Source of the DNA: Kineosporia babensis
GTDB taxonomy: Bacteria; Actinomycetota; Actinomycetes; Actinomycetales; Kineosporiaceae
NCBI RefSeq assembly: GCF_021129305.1
Contig: NZ_JAJOMB010000013.1
Coordinates: 124,001-188,000 of the forward strand
DNA: 64,000 nucleotides
Direction: 5' to 3'
Shown here: positions 49,764-62,834 of the stretch, piece by piece
Position numbering within the stretch: position 1 is the stretch's first letter
Layout of the letters: each line of letters begins with the position of its first letter
Made by a program: the position numbers and the translations under genes
Notes under the pieces: model-generated
Databases searched by the model: none
What the model was told of the DNA's origin: nothing
What the model saw: only the letters and a program-made list of their open reading frames with translations

Positions 49764-50065
49764 ACCTGAACCGTGCCTCCTGTGAAGATTTCCCCGTGCG
49801 CAGAGCCTGTGCGAGGCGAACCCCATCGGCCGTCCAGACCTAGGGAACGGCCCGGCGGCCCAATTATGCCGAACCCAGCGAGTGCCTCTTCTCACCCACC
49901 CGGCCTCTGCACCGGATGTTCACCCGGACCGATGGGCAGGCACCCGGAATGTCCTGGCCACCAGCTGGGCCGACGGCCGACAGCCGGGCCAGGTATAAAA
50001 GTGGGCGTTCCCCGATCCGGGGCAACCACACGTGCATCAGTGCCTAGCAGGGAGTAACCGCGGGG
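49764..50065. other. divergent intergenic region ispG / rip1
   Basis: 302 bp between divergent genes. TATAAA at 49994-49999 could be a plus-strand -10 for rip1, but no matching -35 was seen 16-18 bp upstream. Nothing else is recognised. Confidence 0.3.
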
Positions 50066-51334
50066 ATGAGCTACACGATCGGGGTGGTCCTGTTCGCCCT
50101 GGGCCTGCTCCTCAGCGTCGTCCTGCACGAGGCCGGGCACATGCTCGCGGCCAAGGCGTTCGGCATGCGGGTGACCCGGTTCTTCGCCGGCTTCGGCCCG
50201 ACCGTCTGGTCGTTCCGCAAGGGCGAGACCGAGTACGGCTTCAAGGCGGTCCCGCTGGGCGGGTTCGTCAACATCATCGGGATGGCCCCCGGCGTCGAGG
50301 AACCCGAGGGCGAGGAGACCGAGCGCCAGGGCCGGGCGTTCTGGCAGAAGCCGCTGTGGCAGCGCACCCTGGTGCTCTCGGCCGGCTCGCTGGTCCACCT
50401 GATGATCGCCGTGATCCTGCTGGTTCCGGCGTTCTGGCTGTTCGGCATCCCGACCCCCAAGGCCCTGAACGAGACCCCGGCCGTGGTCGGCAGCGTGGCC
50501 GAGTGCGTCGTGCCCAAGTACGAGCTCACCGACCAGGGCGGGCTGCGGGCCTGCACCACCGCCGACCCGGTCTCCCCGGCCAAGCAGGCCGGTCTGCAGC
50601 GCGACGACCGGATCGTCAGCCTCGGCGGCACCGAGATCCCCTCCTACGCGGCGTTCCAGAAGGCGATCCGCGAGCAGAACGCCGGTGAGCCGGTGGAACT
50701 GGTCTACACCCGCGACGGGCAGACCCGGACCGCCCAGATCACCCTGGTCAACACCGAGCGCCCGCCGCTGGACGCCCCGGCCGGGGACACCACCACGGTG
50801 GCCACCCCGACCATCGGCATCACCAACCTGACCGAGACCACCAACGTCCACTACGGCTTCGTCGAGAGCGTGGGCAAGTCGTTCACCAGCACCGGTGACA
50901 CGATCGTGGCCGGCTACGAGGCGATCGCCCGGCTGCCCAGCAAGATCAGCTCGCTGTGGAGCGCGCTGTGGGGCGCCGAGCGCTCGCAGGACGACCCGAT
51001 CAGCGTGGTCGGGGCCAGCCGGATCGGCGGTGAGATCGTCGAGACCAGCGGGATCGACGGCGCCGCCACCTTCCTGGCGATCCTGGCCGGCCTGAACGTC
51101 TTCCTAGGCCTGTTCAACATGCTGCCGCTGCCTCCGCTGGACGGCGGGCACATCGCGGTGGCCTGGTACGAGGCGGCCCGGCGCAAGCTGGCGCTGCGCC
51201 GCCGGCGGCCCGACCCGGGCCCGGTCGACCGGGAGAAGCTGATCCCGGTCACCCTGGTGATCATCGCCATCTTCGGCGCGTTCACCCTGCTGACGGTGTC
51301 GGTCGACGTGGTGAACCCGATCCGGCTCAACTGA
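50066..51334 (+). CDS. rip1: site-2 intramembrane zinc metalloprotease (M50, RseP/Rip1-like)
   Basis: 422 aa. The zinc motif HEAGH is in the first TM helix (H21, E22, H25). A PDZ domain at about 150-230 includes KQAGLQRDDRIVSLGG. The third metal ligand is in the TM block FNMLPLPPLDGGHIAVAW near residue 355, and a last TM helix follows. Such enzymes cut anti-sigma factors inside the membrane. The segment RRKLALRRRRPDPGPVD is a cytoplasmic loop. ATG 50066; GGGAG is 12-14 nt upstream. Confidence 0.93.
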   Translation: MSYTIGVVLFALGLLLSVVLHEAGHMLAAKAFGMRVTRFFAGFGPTVWSFRKGETEYGFKAVPLGGFVNIIGMAPGVEEPEGEETERQGRAFWQKPLWQRTLVLSAGSLVHLMIAVILLVPAFWLFGIPTPKALNETPAVVGSVAECVVPKYELTDQGGLRACTTADPVSPAKQAGLQRDDRIVSLGGTEIPSYAAFQKAIREQNAGEPVELVYTRDGQTRTAQITLVNTERPPLDAPAGDTTTVATPTIGITNLTETTNVHYGFVESVGKSFTSTGDTIVAGYEAIARLPSKISSLWSALWGAERSQDDPISVVGASRIGGEIVETSGIDGAATFLAILAGLNVFLGLFNMLPLPPLDGGHIAVAWYEAARRKLALRRRRPDPGPVDREKLIPVTLVIIAIFGAFTLLTVSVDVVNPIRLN

Positions 51335-51362
51335 ACCGCCCACCAAGGTGTCCCGCAGGCCT

Positions 51363-51407
51363 CAGGTGCCCACAACGTCTCAGATTTATGGACGTCGTGG
51401 GCACCTG
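51363..51407 (+). terminator. hairpin terminator after rip1
   Basis: CAGGTGCCCACAACGTC (51363-51379) pairs with 51391-51407 at 16 of 17 positions across an 11-nt AT-rich loop. It lies 30 bp after the rip1 stop and separates it from proS. Confidence 0.75.
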
Positions 51408-51504
51408 CCGTGGTTTGTGGCACCGGAAAAGGTGGCGGGAACCGTCCTCGTGAAGGACTAGGCTCGTGAGGCTTAGGTCGAACTGCCCCAGGAGGATGAG
51501 TCAA

Positions 51505-53286
51505 GTGCTGCTTCGGATGTCGTCGCTGTTCCTGCGAACACTTCGCGAGGACCCGGCGGACGCCGAGGTGCCGGGTCACCGGTTGCTGGTCCGCGCCGGT
51601 TACGTGCGCCGTGCCGCCCCCGGTATCTACTCCTGGCTGCCCCTGGGCTACCGCGTCTACCAGAACGTCGAGCGCATCGTCCGCGAGGAGATGGACGCGG
51701 CCGGCTTCCAGGAGGTGCACTTCCCGGCGCTGCTGCCCCGGGAGCCCTACGAGGCCACCAACCGCTGGACGGAGTACGGCGAGAACCTGTTCCGGCTGAA
51801 GGACCGCCGGGGCAACGACTACCTGCTCGGCCCCACCCACGAGGAGATGTTCACCCTCCTGGTGAAGGACCTGTACTCGTCCTACAAGGATCTGCCGCTC
51901 TCGCTCTACCAGATCCAGACCAAGTACCGGGACGAGGCGCGGCCCCGGGCCGGCCTGCTGCGCGGGCGCGAGTTCGTGATGAAGGACAGCTACTCGTTCG
52001 ACATCGACGACGCCGGTCTGGACGCCTCGTACCTGAAGCACCGCAACGCCTACATCAAGACGTTCGACCGGCTCGGCCTGCCCTTCGAGATCGTCTCGGC
52101 CACCTCGGGGGCGATGGGCGGCAGTCGCAGCGAGGAGTTCCTGCACCCCACCGAGATCGGTGAGGACACCTTCGTGCGTTGTTCCACCGGTCACTACTCG
52201 GCCAACTCCGAGGCGGTGATCACCCCCGCGCCGGAGAAGATCTCGCTGGACGGGCTGCCCGCCGCCCACGTCGAGGACACGCCGGACACGCCCACCATCG
52301 AGTCGCTGGTCAACGCGGCCAACGCGATGTTCCCCGGCCGCAACTTCACCGCCGCCGACACGCTGAAGAACGTGGTGGTCACCCTGGTGCACCCCACCGG
52401 CGAGCGCGAGCCGCTGATCGTCGGCGTGCCCGGCGACCGGGACGTGGACACCAAGCGCCTCGAGGCCGCGGTGGCCCCGGCCGAGATCGACGCCTTCGAG
52501 GCGGCCGACTTCGCCAAGCACCCCGGCCTGGTCAAGGGCTACATCGGCCCGCAGGTGCTGGGCGAGGAGTCGGCCACCGGCATCCGCTACCTGCTCGATC
52601 CCCGGGTGGTCGAGGGCACGGCCTGGATCACCGGCGCCAACGAGCCCGGCAAGCACGTGTTCGACCTGGTCGCCGGGCGGGACTTCAGCGCCGACGGCAC
52701 GGTCGAGGCGGCCAACGTGGTCGAGGGCGACGCCTGCCCGGTCTGCGCCACCGAGGGCGGCGACGGCAGGCTCACGCTGGCCCGCGGCCTGGAGATCGGC
52801 CATATCTTCCAGCTCGGCCGCAAGTACGCCCAGGCGCTCGACCTGAAGGTTCTGGACCAGAACGGCAAGCTGGTCACCGTGACCATGGGCTCGTACGGTA
52901 TCGGGGTCAGCCGGGCGATGGCCGCGATCGCCGAGGCGTCGTGGGACGAGAAGGGGCTGTGCTGGCCCCGCGAGGTCGCCCCGGCCGACGTGCACGTGGT
53001 GGCGCAGGGCAAGACCGGTAAGGACGACGCGGTGTTCGAGGCGGCCGAGAAGATCGCGCTGGAGCTCGAGGCCGCGGGCGTGCGGGTGATCTACGACGAC
53101 CGGGGCAAGGTCTCGCCGGGGATCAAGTTCAAGGACGCCGAGCTGATCGGGGTGCCCTCGATCCTGGTGGTGGGCCGGAAGCTGGCCGACGGCGTGATCG
53201 AGTTCCGCGACCGCAAGAGCGGCGCCGAGGCCGAGGTGCCGGTGGGCGAGGCAGTGCAGCACGTGGTGGCGGCAATCCGTAGCTGA
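51505..53286 (+). CDS. proS: prolyl-tRNA synthetase
   Basis: 593 aa, bacterial-type class II synthetase. Motif 1 is around [24 protein letters not shown], shown here in two halves [10 protein letters not shown] and RIVREEM. Motif 2 is [17 protein letters not shown] and motif 3 [16 protein letters not shown]. The editing (YbaK-type) insertion lies between at about 225-390, and an anticodon domain follows. GTG 51505 is preferred: AGGAGG is 9 nt upstream and the protein then begins [17 protein letters not shown] like other actinobacterial ProRS. ATG 51496 is too close to that site. Confidence 0.96.
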   Translation: MLLRMSSLFLRTLREDPADAEVPGHRLLVRAGYVRRAAPGIYSWLPLGYRVYQNVERIVREEMDAAGFQEVHFPALLPREPYEATNRWTEYGENLFRLKDRRGNDYLLGPTHEEMFTLLVKDLYSSYKDLPLSLYQIQTKYRDEARPRAGLLRGREFVMKDSYSFDIDDAGLDASYLKHRNAYIKTFDRLGLPFEIVSATSGAMGGSRSEEFLHPTEIGEDTFVRCSTGHYSANSEAVITPAPEKISLDGLPAAHVEDTPDTPTIESLVNAANAMFPGRNFTAADTLKNVVVTLVHPTGEREPLIVGVPGDRDVDTKRLEAAVAPAEIDAFEAADFAKHPGLVKGYIGPQVLGEESATGIRYLLDPRVVEGTAWITGANEPGKHVFDLVAGRDFSADGTVEAANVVEGDACPVCATEGGDGRLTLARGLEIGHIFQLGRKYAQALDLKVLDQNGKLVTVTMGSYGIGVSRAMAAIAEASWDEKGLCWPREVAPADVHVVAQGKTGKDDAVFEAAEKIALELEAAGVRVIYDDRGKVSPGIKFKDAELIGVPSILVVGRKLADGVIEFRDRKSGAEAEVPVGEAVQHVVAAIRS

Positions 53287-53305
53287 GGCGGGTAGGTGGG
53301 GTTCC

Positions 53306-53755
53306 ATGCTTGATCTGGATCTGGCACAGCAACTGCGCAAGGCCGGTCTGGCCTGGAACCCCTTACCCGGAGACCGGTTCGTCCTGCCCGGGCGGAACAT
53401 GGACGACGAGGTCTTCGTGGTCAGCCACATGGTGGTGGAGATCCACGACACCCCCGGCGGCCAGGTGATCGGCTTCAACGGCACCACCGAGTGGGCGCTG
53501 GACTCGCTGGAGCAGCGCCAGGTGGTCTGGATGCCGCGCGAGACCCAGCTGCGCGAGTTGCTCGGCGACCGTTTCGTCGGCCTGGAGAGCGTGACCGGCG
53601 GCTGGGCGGTGACCCTGCAGCTGGGCGAGGAACAGGTGCGCGAGGTGGACGCCGACGCCGAGTCGGCCTACGCCCGGGCGGTTCTCACCGTGCTGGCCGC
53701 GCTCTCGCCGAACGAGCCGGACGAGCCAGATGAGTCGGGGGAGGGGGCTTCGTGA
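53306..53755 (+). CDS. conserved actinobacterial protein of unknown function
   Basis: 149 aa, cytoplasmic, acidic C-terminal tail. LAWNPLPGDRFVLPGRNMDD and the following EVFVVSHMVVEIHD, then IGFNGTTEWALDSLE, are the conserved blocks of a small family that sits between proS and a HAD gene in actinobacteria. Homologues are sometimes labelled CpaE or pilus assembly, for which I see no ATPase motif or other support. ATG 53306, GGTAGGTGG upstream. The stop overlaps the HAD start as GTGA. Confidence 0.75.
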   Translation: MLDLDLAQQLRKAGLAWNPLPGDRFVLPGRNMDDEVFVVSHMVVEIHDTPGGQVIGFNGTTEWALDSLEQRQVVWMPRETQLRELLGDRFVGLESVTGGWAVTLQLGEEQVREVDADAESAYARAVLTVLAALSPNEPDEPDESGEGAS

Positions 53756-54477
53756 GCCTGGAAGCGGTGATCTTCGACTGGGGCGGCACGCTCACCCCCT
53801 GGCGCGCGATCGAGCTGGGTGAGCAGTGGCGGGTGTTCGCCCGGGTCTACGCCACCGAGGACATCGGTGGATACCCCGACGGCGGCGCTCAGCTGGCCGA
53901 GCGGATGATGGCGGCCGAGAAGGAAGCCTGGGGCCGGCTACGGGACTCCGGCGCGAGCGCCCGGCTGGCCGAGGTGTTCGAGGCCGTCGGAGTTCGCTCG
54001 GACCACCCGGGCCACGACGCGGCCCGGGTGGCCTACGAGGAGTTCTGGGAGCCGCACACCTACCTCGACCCGGACGTGCCGGAGCTGTTCGCCGGGCTGC
54101 GCGAGCGCGGGCTGAAGATCGGCGTGCTGTCCAACACCATCTGGACCCGGGACTACCACCGCGGCCTGTTCGAGCGCGACGGCATCCTGCATCTGATCGA
54201 CGGCGACGTGTACTCCTCCGAGATCCCTTACGTGAAGCCGCATCCCGAGGCCTTCGCGGCGGCGGTGCAGGCGGTGGGGGCGAGTTCGCCGGCGAACTGC
54301 GTGTATGTGGGCGACCGGATCTACGAGGACGTGCACGGGGCGCAGCGGGCCGGGCTGCGGGCGATCCACATCCCGCACAGCGACATCCCGCTGGACCAGC
54401 AGGTGCCGGTCGAGGTCACCCCGGACGGCACCGTCCAGCGTCTGCTCGACGTCCTGAAGCTGATCGACGAGTTCTAG
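53752..54477 (+). CDS. HAD-superfamily hydrolase
   Basis: 241 aa. Motif I is FDWGGTLT: the nucleophile Asp is present, but the usual second Asp is Gly, as in a known subset of HAD proteins. Motif II is GVLSNT, motif III the Lys in VKPHPEAF, motif IV VYVGDRIYEDVHGAQRAG. The cap is helical. A phosphatase on a small substrate is likely, unspecified. GTG 53752 overlaps the upstream stop, so the two genes are coupled. It converges with the DUF4439 gene. Confidence 0.87.
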   Translation: MSLEAVIFDWGGTLTPWRAIELGEQWRVFARVYATEDIGGYPDGGAQLAERMMAAEKEAWGRLRDSGASARLAEVFEAVGVRSDHPGHDAARVAYEEFWEPHTYLDPDVPELFAGLRERGLKIGVLSNTIWTRDYHRGLFERDGILHLIDGDVYSSEIPYVKPHPEAFAAAVQAVGASSPANCVYVGDRIYEDVHGAQRAGLRAIHIPHSDIPLDQQVPVEVTPDGTVQRLLDVLKLIDEF

Positions 54478-54498
54478 CTGATCGCCGGTCGGTGAGTG

Positions 54499-55635
54499 CT
54501 AGACGCCCGGGTCGGCCACGGGCTTGTTGCTCCAGGCGGCCTGCCGGCGGGTGCTGAGCACCAGCAGGCCGGCCGCGGTGGACTCGACCTGGTCGTCCTC
54601 GGCCGCAGCGATCACGTCGACCGCCAGCCCGCCGAGACGCCGTTCGATCTGGGCGGCCAGGGCGGCGGCCTTGCCGGCGCTGGCCGGGACGGCGACCTTG
54701 TAGGCGGCGCCGGACTCGACCGGTTCCTGCTGTGCCTCGACCAGCATCCGCTCCAGTTCGTCGCGCTGCTGCCGGTGGGCTTCCCAGAGCGAGTTCGCCA
54801 CCGTGCGGCGGGCGCTGTCCACGTGCGCGATGACCAGCGGGTAGGCGTAGAAGGCGGCGTGTTCCCCGGCGAGCAGGCGGTTCAGCGCCTCGGCTTCGCC
54901 GTCGGTGAGCTCAATGGGAGACGCTGCACTCGCCTCCGGCGTGGAAGCGCCGGTGTCGTCGGTGGTTTCCGCAGCCCCAGCCGTCCCGGTGGTGCCCTCC
55001 GGGGCCGAGGCGCCCACATCGTCTGTTGTTTGATCCTCGACCGGAGTGAGCTCGCCCAGAGCCCGACCCTTACCCACCGCCGTGCGCAACAGGTCGGCGT
55101 TGGCTGCGCAGGAGGCAGCGATCTTGTAGAGCAGCAGGGCGAATTCGGGGCTCAGACCGGCGGCGTGGGTAAGAGCCAGTCGGGCGGTGTTCCACTCGGC
55201 GGTGACCAGCTTGCCGGGGGAGGCGATGGCGCTTTCCTCGGCGGCGCTCTCACTGGGGGTAGGGCTGGAACTGGGGGTAGCTGTGGTGGCCACGGGCGAG
55301 CCGAGGGCGGTGAGCTGAGCCTCGTGCACCGCGGTGATCTGGGTCAGCAGCCTCGCCGTTGCACCCGGAATGCGGATCGCGGAGCCGTCCGGCCGGGTGC
55401 CCGAGGCCAGATTCGATGCCCCGGTGTGCAGAGCCTTGACCTGCGCCAGCACCAGCTTGACCGCTGCTTCTTCCTGCACGGTGTCGGGGTTCGGGGTGGA
55501 GGCGACGGCCGTGCCGCCCATCGCGCTGCACCCGGACAAAGCCGCCAGAGTGGTTGCGGCGCCGGTCGTGCCGAGGGTCAGGAAGATCCGGCGGTTCACA
55601 CGGGCGGGGGGCGATGCGGTCACCGGGCTCAGCAC
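54499..55635 (-). CDS. DUF4439 ferritin-like lipoprotein
   Basis: 378 aa. The N-terminus has a twin-arginine-like signal (RVNRRIFLTLG) and a lipobox ending at Cys36 (LAALSGC), so it is a secreted lipoprotein. After a helical domain and a Ser/Thr/Pro/Ala-rich linker (about 200-245) comes the DUF4439 four-helix domain: NRLLAGEHAAFYAYPLV and LWEAHRQQRDELERMLVE. It resembles ferritin-like proteins; metal-binding is unproven. Start GTG 55635 or GTG 55623. It stands before rimP in many actinobacteria. Confidence 0.8.
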   Translation of the reverse strand: MLSPVTASPPARVNRRIFLTLGTTGAATTLAALSGCSAMGGTAVASTPNPDTVQEEAAVKLVLAQVKALHTGASNLASGTRPDGSAIRIPGATARLLTQITAVHEAQLTALGSPVATTATPSSSPTPSESAAEESAIASPGKLVTAEWNTARLALTHAAGLSPEFALLLYKIAASCAANADLLRTAVGKGRALGELTPVEDQTTDDVGASAPEGTTGTAGAAETTDDTGASTPEASAASPIELTDGEAEALNRLLAGEHAAFYAYPLVIAHVDSARRTVANSLWEAHRQQRDELERMLVEAQQEPVESGAAYKVAVPASAGKAAALAAQIERRLGGLAVDVIAAAEDDQVESTAAGLLVLSTRRQAAWSNKPVADPGV

Positions 55636-55794
55636 CGGGGGATCATTTCATGAGACGCACGGTGCAGGTGTCGCCTCACTCTTGACAAGTCCGTGAGCAC
55701 CCTCAGCAGCGGGTATGGTTGTCCGGCGGCGCGCTCCGGCAGGGCGCGCCTTCAGTCGTGTGAGTTGTCCCAACCCAATATCGAGGAGGTCGGC

Positions 55795-56319
55795 ATGAGC
55801 GCGTCCTCCGGACACCAGGCCGACGGCGTGCGAGCACTGGCGGAACCGCTGGCCGCAGACGCCGGGCTCGTGATCGAGAACGTCACCGTGACCCCCGCCG
55901 GCAAGCGCCGGGTGCTGCGGGTCACCGTGGATCTCCCGGAGACCGAGCTCGGGGGTGTGCCGATGGACTCGGTCGCCACCGTCTCGCAGACCATCTCCGA
56001 AGCGCTGGACGCCAGCGCCGTGATGGGCGGCATGCCCTACGTGCTGGAAGTCAGCTCACCCGGCGCCGACCGGCCGCTGACCGAGCGGCGGCACTGGCTG
56101 CGGGCCCGCAAGCGCCTGGTCCGCACCCTGCCCGCCGCCGGCGCGACCGCGCAGACCGGCCGGCTCAGCGACGTGACCGACGCCGGCATCGTGCTGGACG
56201 AGGAGCGGACCGTGCCCTGGGCCGAGATCACCGGCGGCCGGATCGAACTCGAGTTCGGCCACCCGGACGACTTCGCCGGCCTGGAAGAGGCCGATGACGA
56301 CGATGAAGACGAGAACTAG
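55795..56319 (+). CDS. rimP: ribosome maturation factor RimP
   Basis: 174 aa. Helps assemble the 30S subunit. Conserved residues include [11 protein letters not shown] and [14 protein letters not shown]. The acidic tail ([10 protein letters not shown]) is typical of actinobacteria. ATG 55795 has GAGGAGG 6-12 nt upstream; earlier in-frame starts have none. A TATGGT hexamer at 55714-55719 may be the -10 of the rimP-nusA-ylxR-infB operon, though no good -35 accompanies it. nusA starts 10 bp after the stop. Confidence 0.95.
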   Translation: MSASSGHQADGVRALAEPLAADAGLVIENVTVTPAGKRRVLRVTVDLPETELGGVPMDSVATVSQTISEALDASAVMGGMPYVLEVSSPGADRPLTERRHWLRARKRLVRTLPAAGATAQTGRLSDVTDAGIVLDEERTVPWAEITGGRIELEFGHPDDFAGLEEADDDDEDEN

Positions 56320-56329
56320 GGGCGGACGG

Positions 56330-57349
56330 ATGGACATCGACCTGGCGGCCCTGCGCGCGATCGAGCGCGAGAAGGAAATTCCGCTCAACACACTGGTGCA
56401 GACCATCGAGACGGCCCTGCTGCAGGCCTACCACCGGACCGAGGGTGCCAACCCGCAGGCCCGGGTGGAGCTGGACCGCCGCAGCGGGCACGTGGTGGTC
56501 TGGGCCCGCGAGCTGGACGAGACCGGGGCGATCCGGCGCGAGTGGGACGACACCCCGGTGGGTTTCGGCCGGATCGCGGCGACCACCGCCCGGCAGACGA
56601 TCCTGCAGCGGCTGCGCGACGCCGAGGACGAGCAGGTGCTCGGCGAGTTCCAGGGCCGCGAGGGCGACATCATCTCCGGCATCGTGCAGCAGAGCTCCGA
56701 CCCGCGGATGGTGCACGTCGACCTCGGCACGATCGAGGGGATCCTGCCGCCGGCCGAGCAGGTGCCGGGGGAGAGCTACCCGCACGGCACCCGGCTGCGC
56801 TGCTACGTGGTCGGGGTGCGCAAGGGCCTCAAGGGCCCGGCCATCACCCTCTCGCGCACCCACCCCAACCTGGTGCGCAAGCTGTTCGCCCTGGAGGTGC
56901 CCGAGGTCGCCGACGGCACCGTGGAGATCGCGGCGCTGGCGCGTGAGGCCGGTCACCGTTCCAAGGTCGCGGTGCGGGCCACCGTGGCCGGGGTGAACGC
57001 CAAGGGCGCCTGCATCGGGCCGATGGGCCAGCGGGTGCGCGCGGTGATGACCGAACTGCGCGGCGAGAAGATCGACATCGTCGACTTCAACGACGAGCCG
57101 GAGCAGTTCGTGGCCAGCGCGCTGTCCCCCGCCCGGGTCTCGTCGGTGCAGGTCCTGGACCTGGACGCGCGCTCGGCCCGGGTGATCGTGCCGGACTACC
57201 AGCTGTCCCTGGCGATCGGCAAGGAAGGCCAGAACGCCCGGCTGGCGGCCAAGCTGACCGGCTGGCGGATCGACATCCGCTCGGACACCGCCGAGACCGG
57301 TGGGGGCGCCGGCGGGACCGGTTCCGCGGCCGGTCCGGAGAACGGCTGA
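56330..57349 (+). CDS. nusA: transcription termination/antitermination factor NusA
   Basis: 339 aa. The N-terminal RNAP-binding domain begins [17 protein letters not shown]; an S1 domain lies at about 115-185 ([20 protein letters not shown]) and two KH domains at about 190-325 ([37 protein letters not shown]). The acidic C-terminal repeats of E. coli are absent, as in other actinobacteria. ATG 56330 has a G-rich site (GGGGCGGACGG) upstream; an ATG 12 codons before would lie inside rimP. Part of the rimP-infB operon. Confidence 0.96.
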   Translation: MDIDLAALRAIEREKEIPLNTLVQTIETALLQAYHRTEGANPQARVELDRRSGHVVVWARELDETGAIRREWDDTPVGFGRIAATTARQTILQRLRDAEDEQVLGEFQGREGDIISGIVQQSSDPRMVHVDLGTIEGILPPAEQVPGESYPHGTRLRCYVVGVRKGLKGPAITLSRTHPNLVRKLFALEVPEVADGTVEIAALAREAGHRSKVAVRATVAGVNAKGACIGPMGQRVRAVMTELRGEKIDIVDFNDEPEQFVASALSPARVSSVQVLDLDARSARVIVPDYQLSLAIGKEGQNARLAAKLTGWRIDIRSDTAETGGGAGGTGSAAGPENG

Positions 57350-57395
57350 GCAAGCGTTGGTCGACCCTGGGAACAATCCGGCGCCGTCCGGGGCT

Positions 57396-57752
57396 ATGAT
57401 TTCAGGGGCCGGTCACGCGGCCACGAATCCCGAGCCGTCGTCCTCGTCCCGAAACGGGCCGATCCGGACGTGCGTGGGATGTCGTGAACGCGCTCTCCGG
57501 TCCGACCTGTTGCGAGTGGTCGCGGCGGAACTCGGCGGCAAGTGGTGCGCCGTCCCCGATCCCGGCCATAAGCTGTCCGGCAGAGGTGCCTCGTTGCACC
57601 CCCAGCTGAGCTGTCTTGAACTCGCCGAACGCCGCCGGGCGTTCCCCCGGGCCCTGCGCCGGGGGGGACCGCTGGACGCGGTTCAGGTCCGTGAGTTCGT
57701 CACAGCACAGGCGTCAGAAGTGTCCTTAACGAGAATGGGTCAAACGCTATGA
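57396..57752 (+). CDS. ylxR: YlxR family RNA-binding protein (DUF448)
   Basis: 118 aa. The family motif IRTCVGCRERALRSDLLRVV is at about residue 20, followed by KLSGRGASLHPQLSCLELA. YlxR is a small nucleoid- or RNA-associated protein always placed between nusA and infB; here that order holds. The start is ATG 57396, 46 bp after nusA, without a strong binding site, and it overlaps a TATGAT hexamer that might be an internal -10. No other start lies between it and the motif. Confidence 0.85.
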   Translation: MISGAGHAATNPEPSSSSRNGPIRTCVGCRERALRSDLLRVVAAELGGKWCAVPDPGHKLSGRGASLHPQLSCLELAERRRAFPRALRRGGPLDAVQVREFVTAQASEVSLTRMGQTL

Positions 57753-57872
57753 GCAGCATTCGCAAGGCGGGTTCGGCGCTGTGAGCACCCGATGAGCGCG
57801 CTCCGATGAGCACCCCTTCACCGTAACGACGGTCCGTAGCCTCCTCCTGGCTCGGGCCGAGACAGGAGAGAT

Positions 57873-60992
<3,120 letters not shown>

Positions 60993-61001
60993 TCCGGTGA
61001 T

Positions 61002-61034
61002 CGGGCGGCCGGTCCTTCGCGGACCGGCCGCCCG
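61002..61034 (+). terminator. hairpin terminator or attenuator after infB
   Basis: CGGGCGGCCGGTCC (61002-61015) pairs perfectly with 61021-61034; the loop TTCGC contains a stable UUCG-like turn. It lies 10 bp after the infB stop and 22 bp before the DUF503 start, so some read-through is likely. Confidence 0.8.
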
Positions 61035-61055
61035 GCTCCTTTCTGGAGGTCAGTC

Positions 61056-61352
61056 GTGTACGTCGGGTCGTTGACCCTGGACCTGCTGCTGGGCGACGTC
61101 CACTCGCTCAAGGAGAAGCGGTCGGTGATCAAACCGGTCGTGGCCGAGCTGCGCCGTAAGTTCGAGGTGCACGCGGCCGAGACCGGTGATGCCAATCTGC
61201 ACCGGCGCGCCGAGATCGGCGTCGCCCTGGTCTCCTCGGACGCCGGTCAGTGCCAGCAGGTCCTGGAGTCCTGCGAGCGTCTGGTCGCCTCGCGGCCGGA
61301 GCTGCAACTGCTCTCCGCCCGGGTCCGGGTGTGGAGCGACGAAGACGAGTAA
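61056..61352 (+). CDS. DUF503 family protein (YlxP-like)
   Basis: 98 aa, the normal family length. VGSLTLDLLLGDVHSLKEKR and SVIKPVVAELRRKFEVH form the conserved ferredoxin-like first half; AEIGVALVSSD follows. Function unknown; it lies between infB and rbfA in many bacteria, which suggests a ribosome or translation role. GTG 61056 has GGAGG 7 nt upstream. Confidence 0.9.
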   Translation: MYVGSLTLDLLLGDVHSLKEKRSVIKPVVAELRRKFEVHAAETGDANLHRRAEIGVALVSSDAGQCQQVLESCERLVASRPELQLLSARVRVWSDEDE

Positions 61353-61397
61353 CCCCGTATCCCTGGGGTGAGTGAAGAGCGAAGAGCGGAACGAGAG

Positions 61398-61853
61398 ATG
61401 ACCGACACGGCACGGGCACGCAAGCTGGCGGACCGGGTGCGCGAGGTGGTGGCCGAGGCCCTGGAGAAGCGGATCAAGGACCCGCGGCTGGGCTTCATCA
61501 CGGTCACCGACGCCCGGGTGACCGGCGACCTGCAGCACGCCACGGTCTTCTACACCGTGTACGGCGACGACGAGGACCGCGCCTCCACCGCCGCCGCGCT
61601 GGAGAGCGCCAAGGGTGTCCTGCGCTCCGAGCTGGGCAAGCGGGTCGGGATCCGGCTCACCCCCACGCTGGAGTTCGTGGCCGACGCGCTGCCTGAGAAC
61701 GCCGCGGCGATGGCCGACCTGATCAAGGTCGCCAACGAGCGGGACGCCGAGGTGGCGGCGCTGGCCAACGGCGCCAAGTACGCCGGTGAGTCCGACCCGT
61801 ACAAGAAGCCCGCGGTGGCCGAGGACGACGAGGACGAGGACGACGGCGCGTGA
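61398..61853 (+). CDS. rbfA: ribosome-binding factor A
   Basis: 151 aa. Cold-shock and 16S rRNA maturation factor with a KH-like fold. The start [19 protein letters not shown], then [17 protein letters not shown] and the helix [11 protein letters not shown] are the family pattern. The acidic tail ([12 protein letters not shown]) is extra. ATG 61398 gives the usual N-terminus; a GTG ten codons earlier (61368) is possible. The stop overlaps truB as GTGA. Confidence 0.95.
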   Translation: MTDTARARKLADRVREVVAEALEKRIKDPRLGFITVTDARVTGDLQHATVFYTVYGDDEDRASTAAALESAKGVLRSELGKRVGIRLTPTLEFVADALPENAAAMADLIKVANERDAEVAALANGAKYAGESDPYKKPAVAEDDEDEDDGA

Positions 61854-62749
61854 AGTCCCGGGAGCCGGGCCCCAGCGGCCTGGTGATCGTGGACAAGCCG
61901 GCCGGGATGACCTCGCACGACGTGGTCTCCCGGATCCGGCGGCTGGCCGGTACCCGGCGGGTGGGGCACGCCGGCACGCTCGACCCGATGGCCACCGGTG
62001 TGCTGGTGATCGGGGTCGAGCGGGCCACCCGGATGCTGACCTACCTGGTCGGTGCGGACAAGGCCTACTCGGCCACGATGCGCCTGGGCGTCGGCACGAT
62101 CACCGACGACGCCGAGGGTGAGGTGTCCGCCGCTCCCGGTCAGGCCGAGCTGAGCCTGGCCGAGCTGGACGCGGCCGCGCAGTTCCTGCGCGGCAGCATC
62201 CAGCAGGTGCCCAGCTCGGTCAGCGCGATCAAGAAGGACGGCAAGCGGGCCTACGCCCGGGTCCGCGAGGGCGAAGAGGTCAAGCTCGAGCCGCGCCCGG
62301 TAACCGTCTCGGCGCTGCGGGTGCTGGCGGCCCGTCCGGTGCAGCACGAGGGCGTTGCGGCGCTCGACGTGGACGTGGACGTGGTCTGCTCGTCCGGCAC
62401 CTACATCCGGGCCCTGGCCCGCGACCTGGGTGCCGCCCTGGGCAGCGCCGGGCACCTGACCGCGCTGCGGCGCACCCGGGTCGGCCCGTACCGCCTGGAG
62501 GGCTCGCACACCCTGCCGGCATTGGAGGAGTCGTTCCGGCTGCTGCCGATCGCCGATGCCGCCCGCACCGCCTTCACCGGCCGCGACCTCACCGAGGACG
62601 AGGCCCGCAAGCTGGCCCACGGGCAGCGGCTGGAGGCCAGCGAACTGGGCCCCGGGCCGGTCGCGGCGTTCGCGCCGGACGGCTCACTGGTGGCCCTGAT
62701 CGCCGATGCCGGGCTCACCGCCCGGCCCCTGGTCGTCCTCACCGGCTGA
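61850..62749 (+). CDS. truB: tRNA pseudouridine(55) synthase
   Basis: 299 aa. Makes pseudouridine 55 in the T-loop of tRNAs. The catalytic Asp is in [43 protein letters not shown] and [14 protein letters not shown] are TruB motifs; the C-terminal part is a PUA-like domain. GTG 61850 overlaps the rbfA stop. Confidence 0.97.
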   Translation: MKSREPGPSGLVIVDKPAGMTSHDVVSRIRRLAGTRRVGHAGTLDPMATGVLVIGVERATRMLTYLVGADKAYSATMRLGVGTITDDAEGEVSAAPGQAELSLAELDAAAQFLRGSIQQVPSSVSAIKKDGKRAYARVREGEEVKLEPRPVTVSALRVLAARPVQHEGVAALDVDVDVVCSSGTYIRALARDLGAALGSAGHLTALRRTRVGPYRLEGSHTLPALEESFRLLPIADAARTAFTGRDLTEDEARKLAHGQRLEASELGPGPVAAFAPDGSLVALIADAGLTARPLVVLTG

Positions 62750-62757
62750 GGGCCGCG

Positions 62758-62826
62758 AAGGCTCTTGCCCGGAGGCTGCCAAGGCTCCTGCCCTGAGGCC
62801 GTGAAGGCTCCCGCTCTGGCCGCGAG
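62758..62826. repeat. 23-bp imperfect tandem repeat, three copies, after truB
   Basis: Units at 62758-62780, 62781-62803 and 62804-62826, each beginning AAGGCTC and continuing YTGCCC or a close variant. They start 9 bp after the truB stop codon. No coding role. Confidence 0.7.
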
Positions 62827-62834
62827 CAGGTGGC

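Noticed and set aside
53306-53755. Pilus assembly protein CpaE, a label sometimes given to homologues.
   Set aside because: No P-loop ATPase motif, no receiver domain and no pilus genes nearby.
55682-55719. TTGACA (55682-55687) with TATGGT (55714-55719) as a promoter of the rimP operon.
   Set aside because: The spacer would be 26 bp, far outside 16-18; only the -10-like hexamer remains as a weak candidate.
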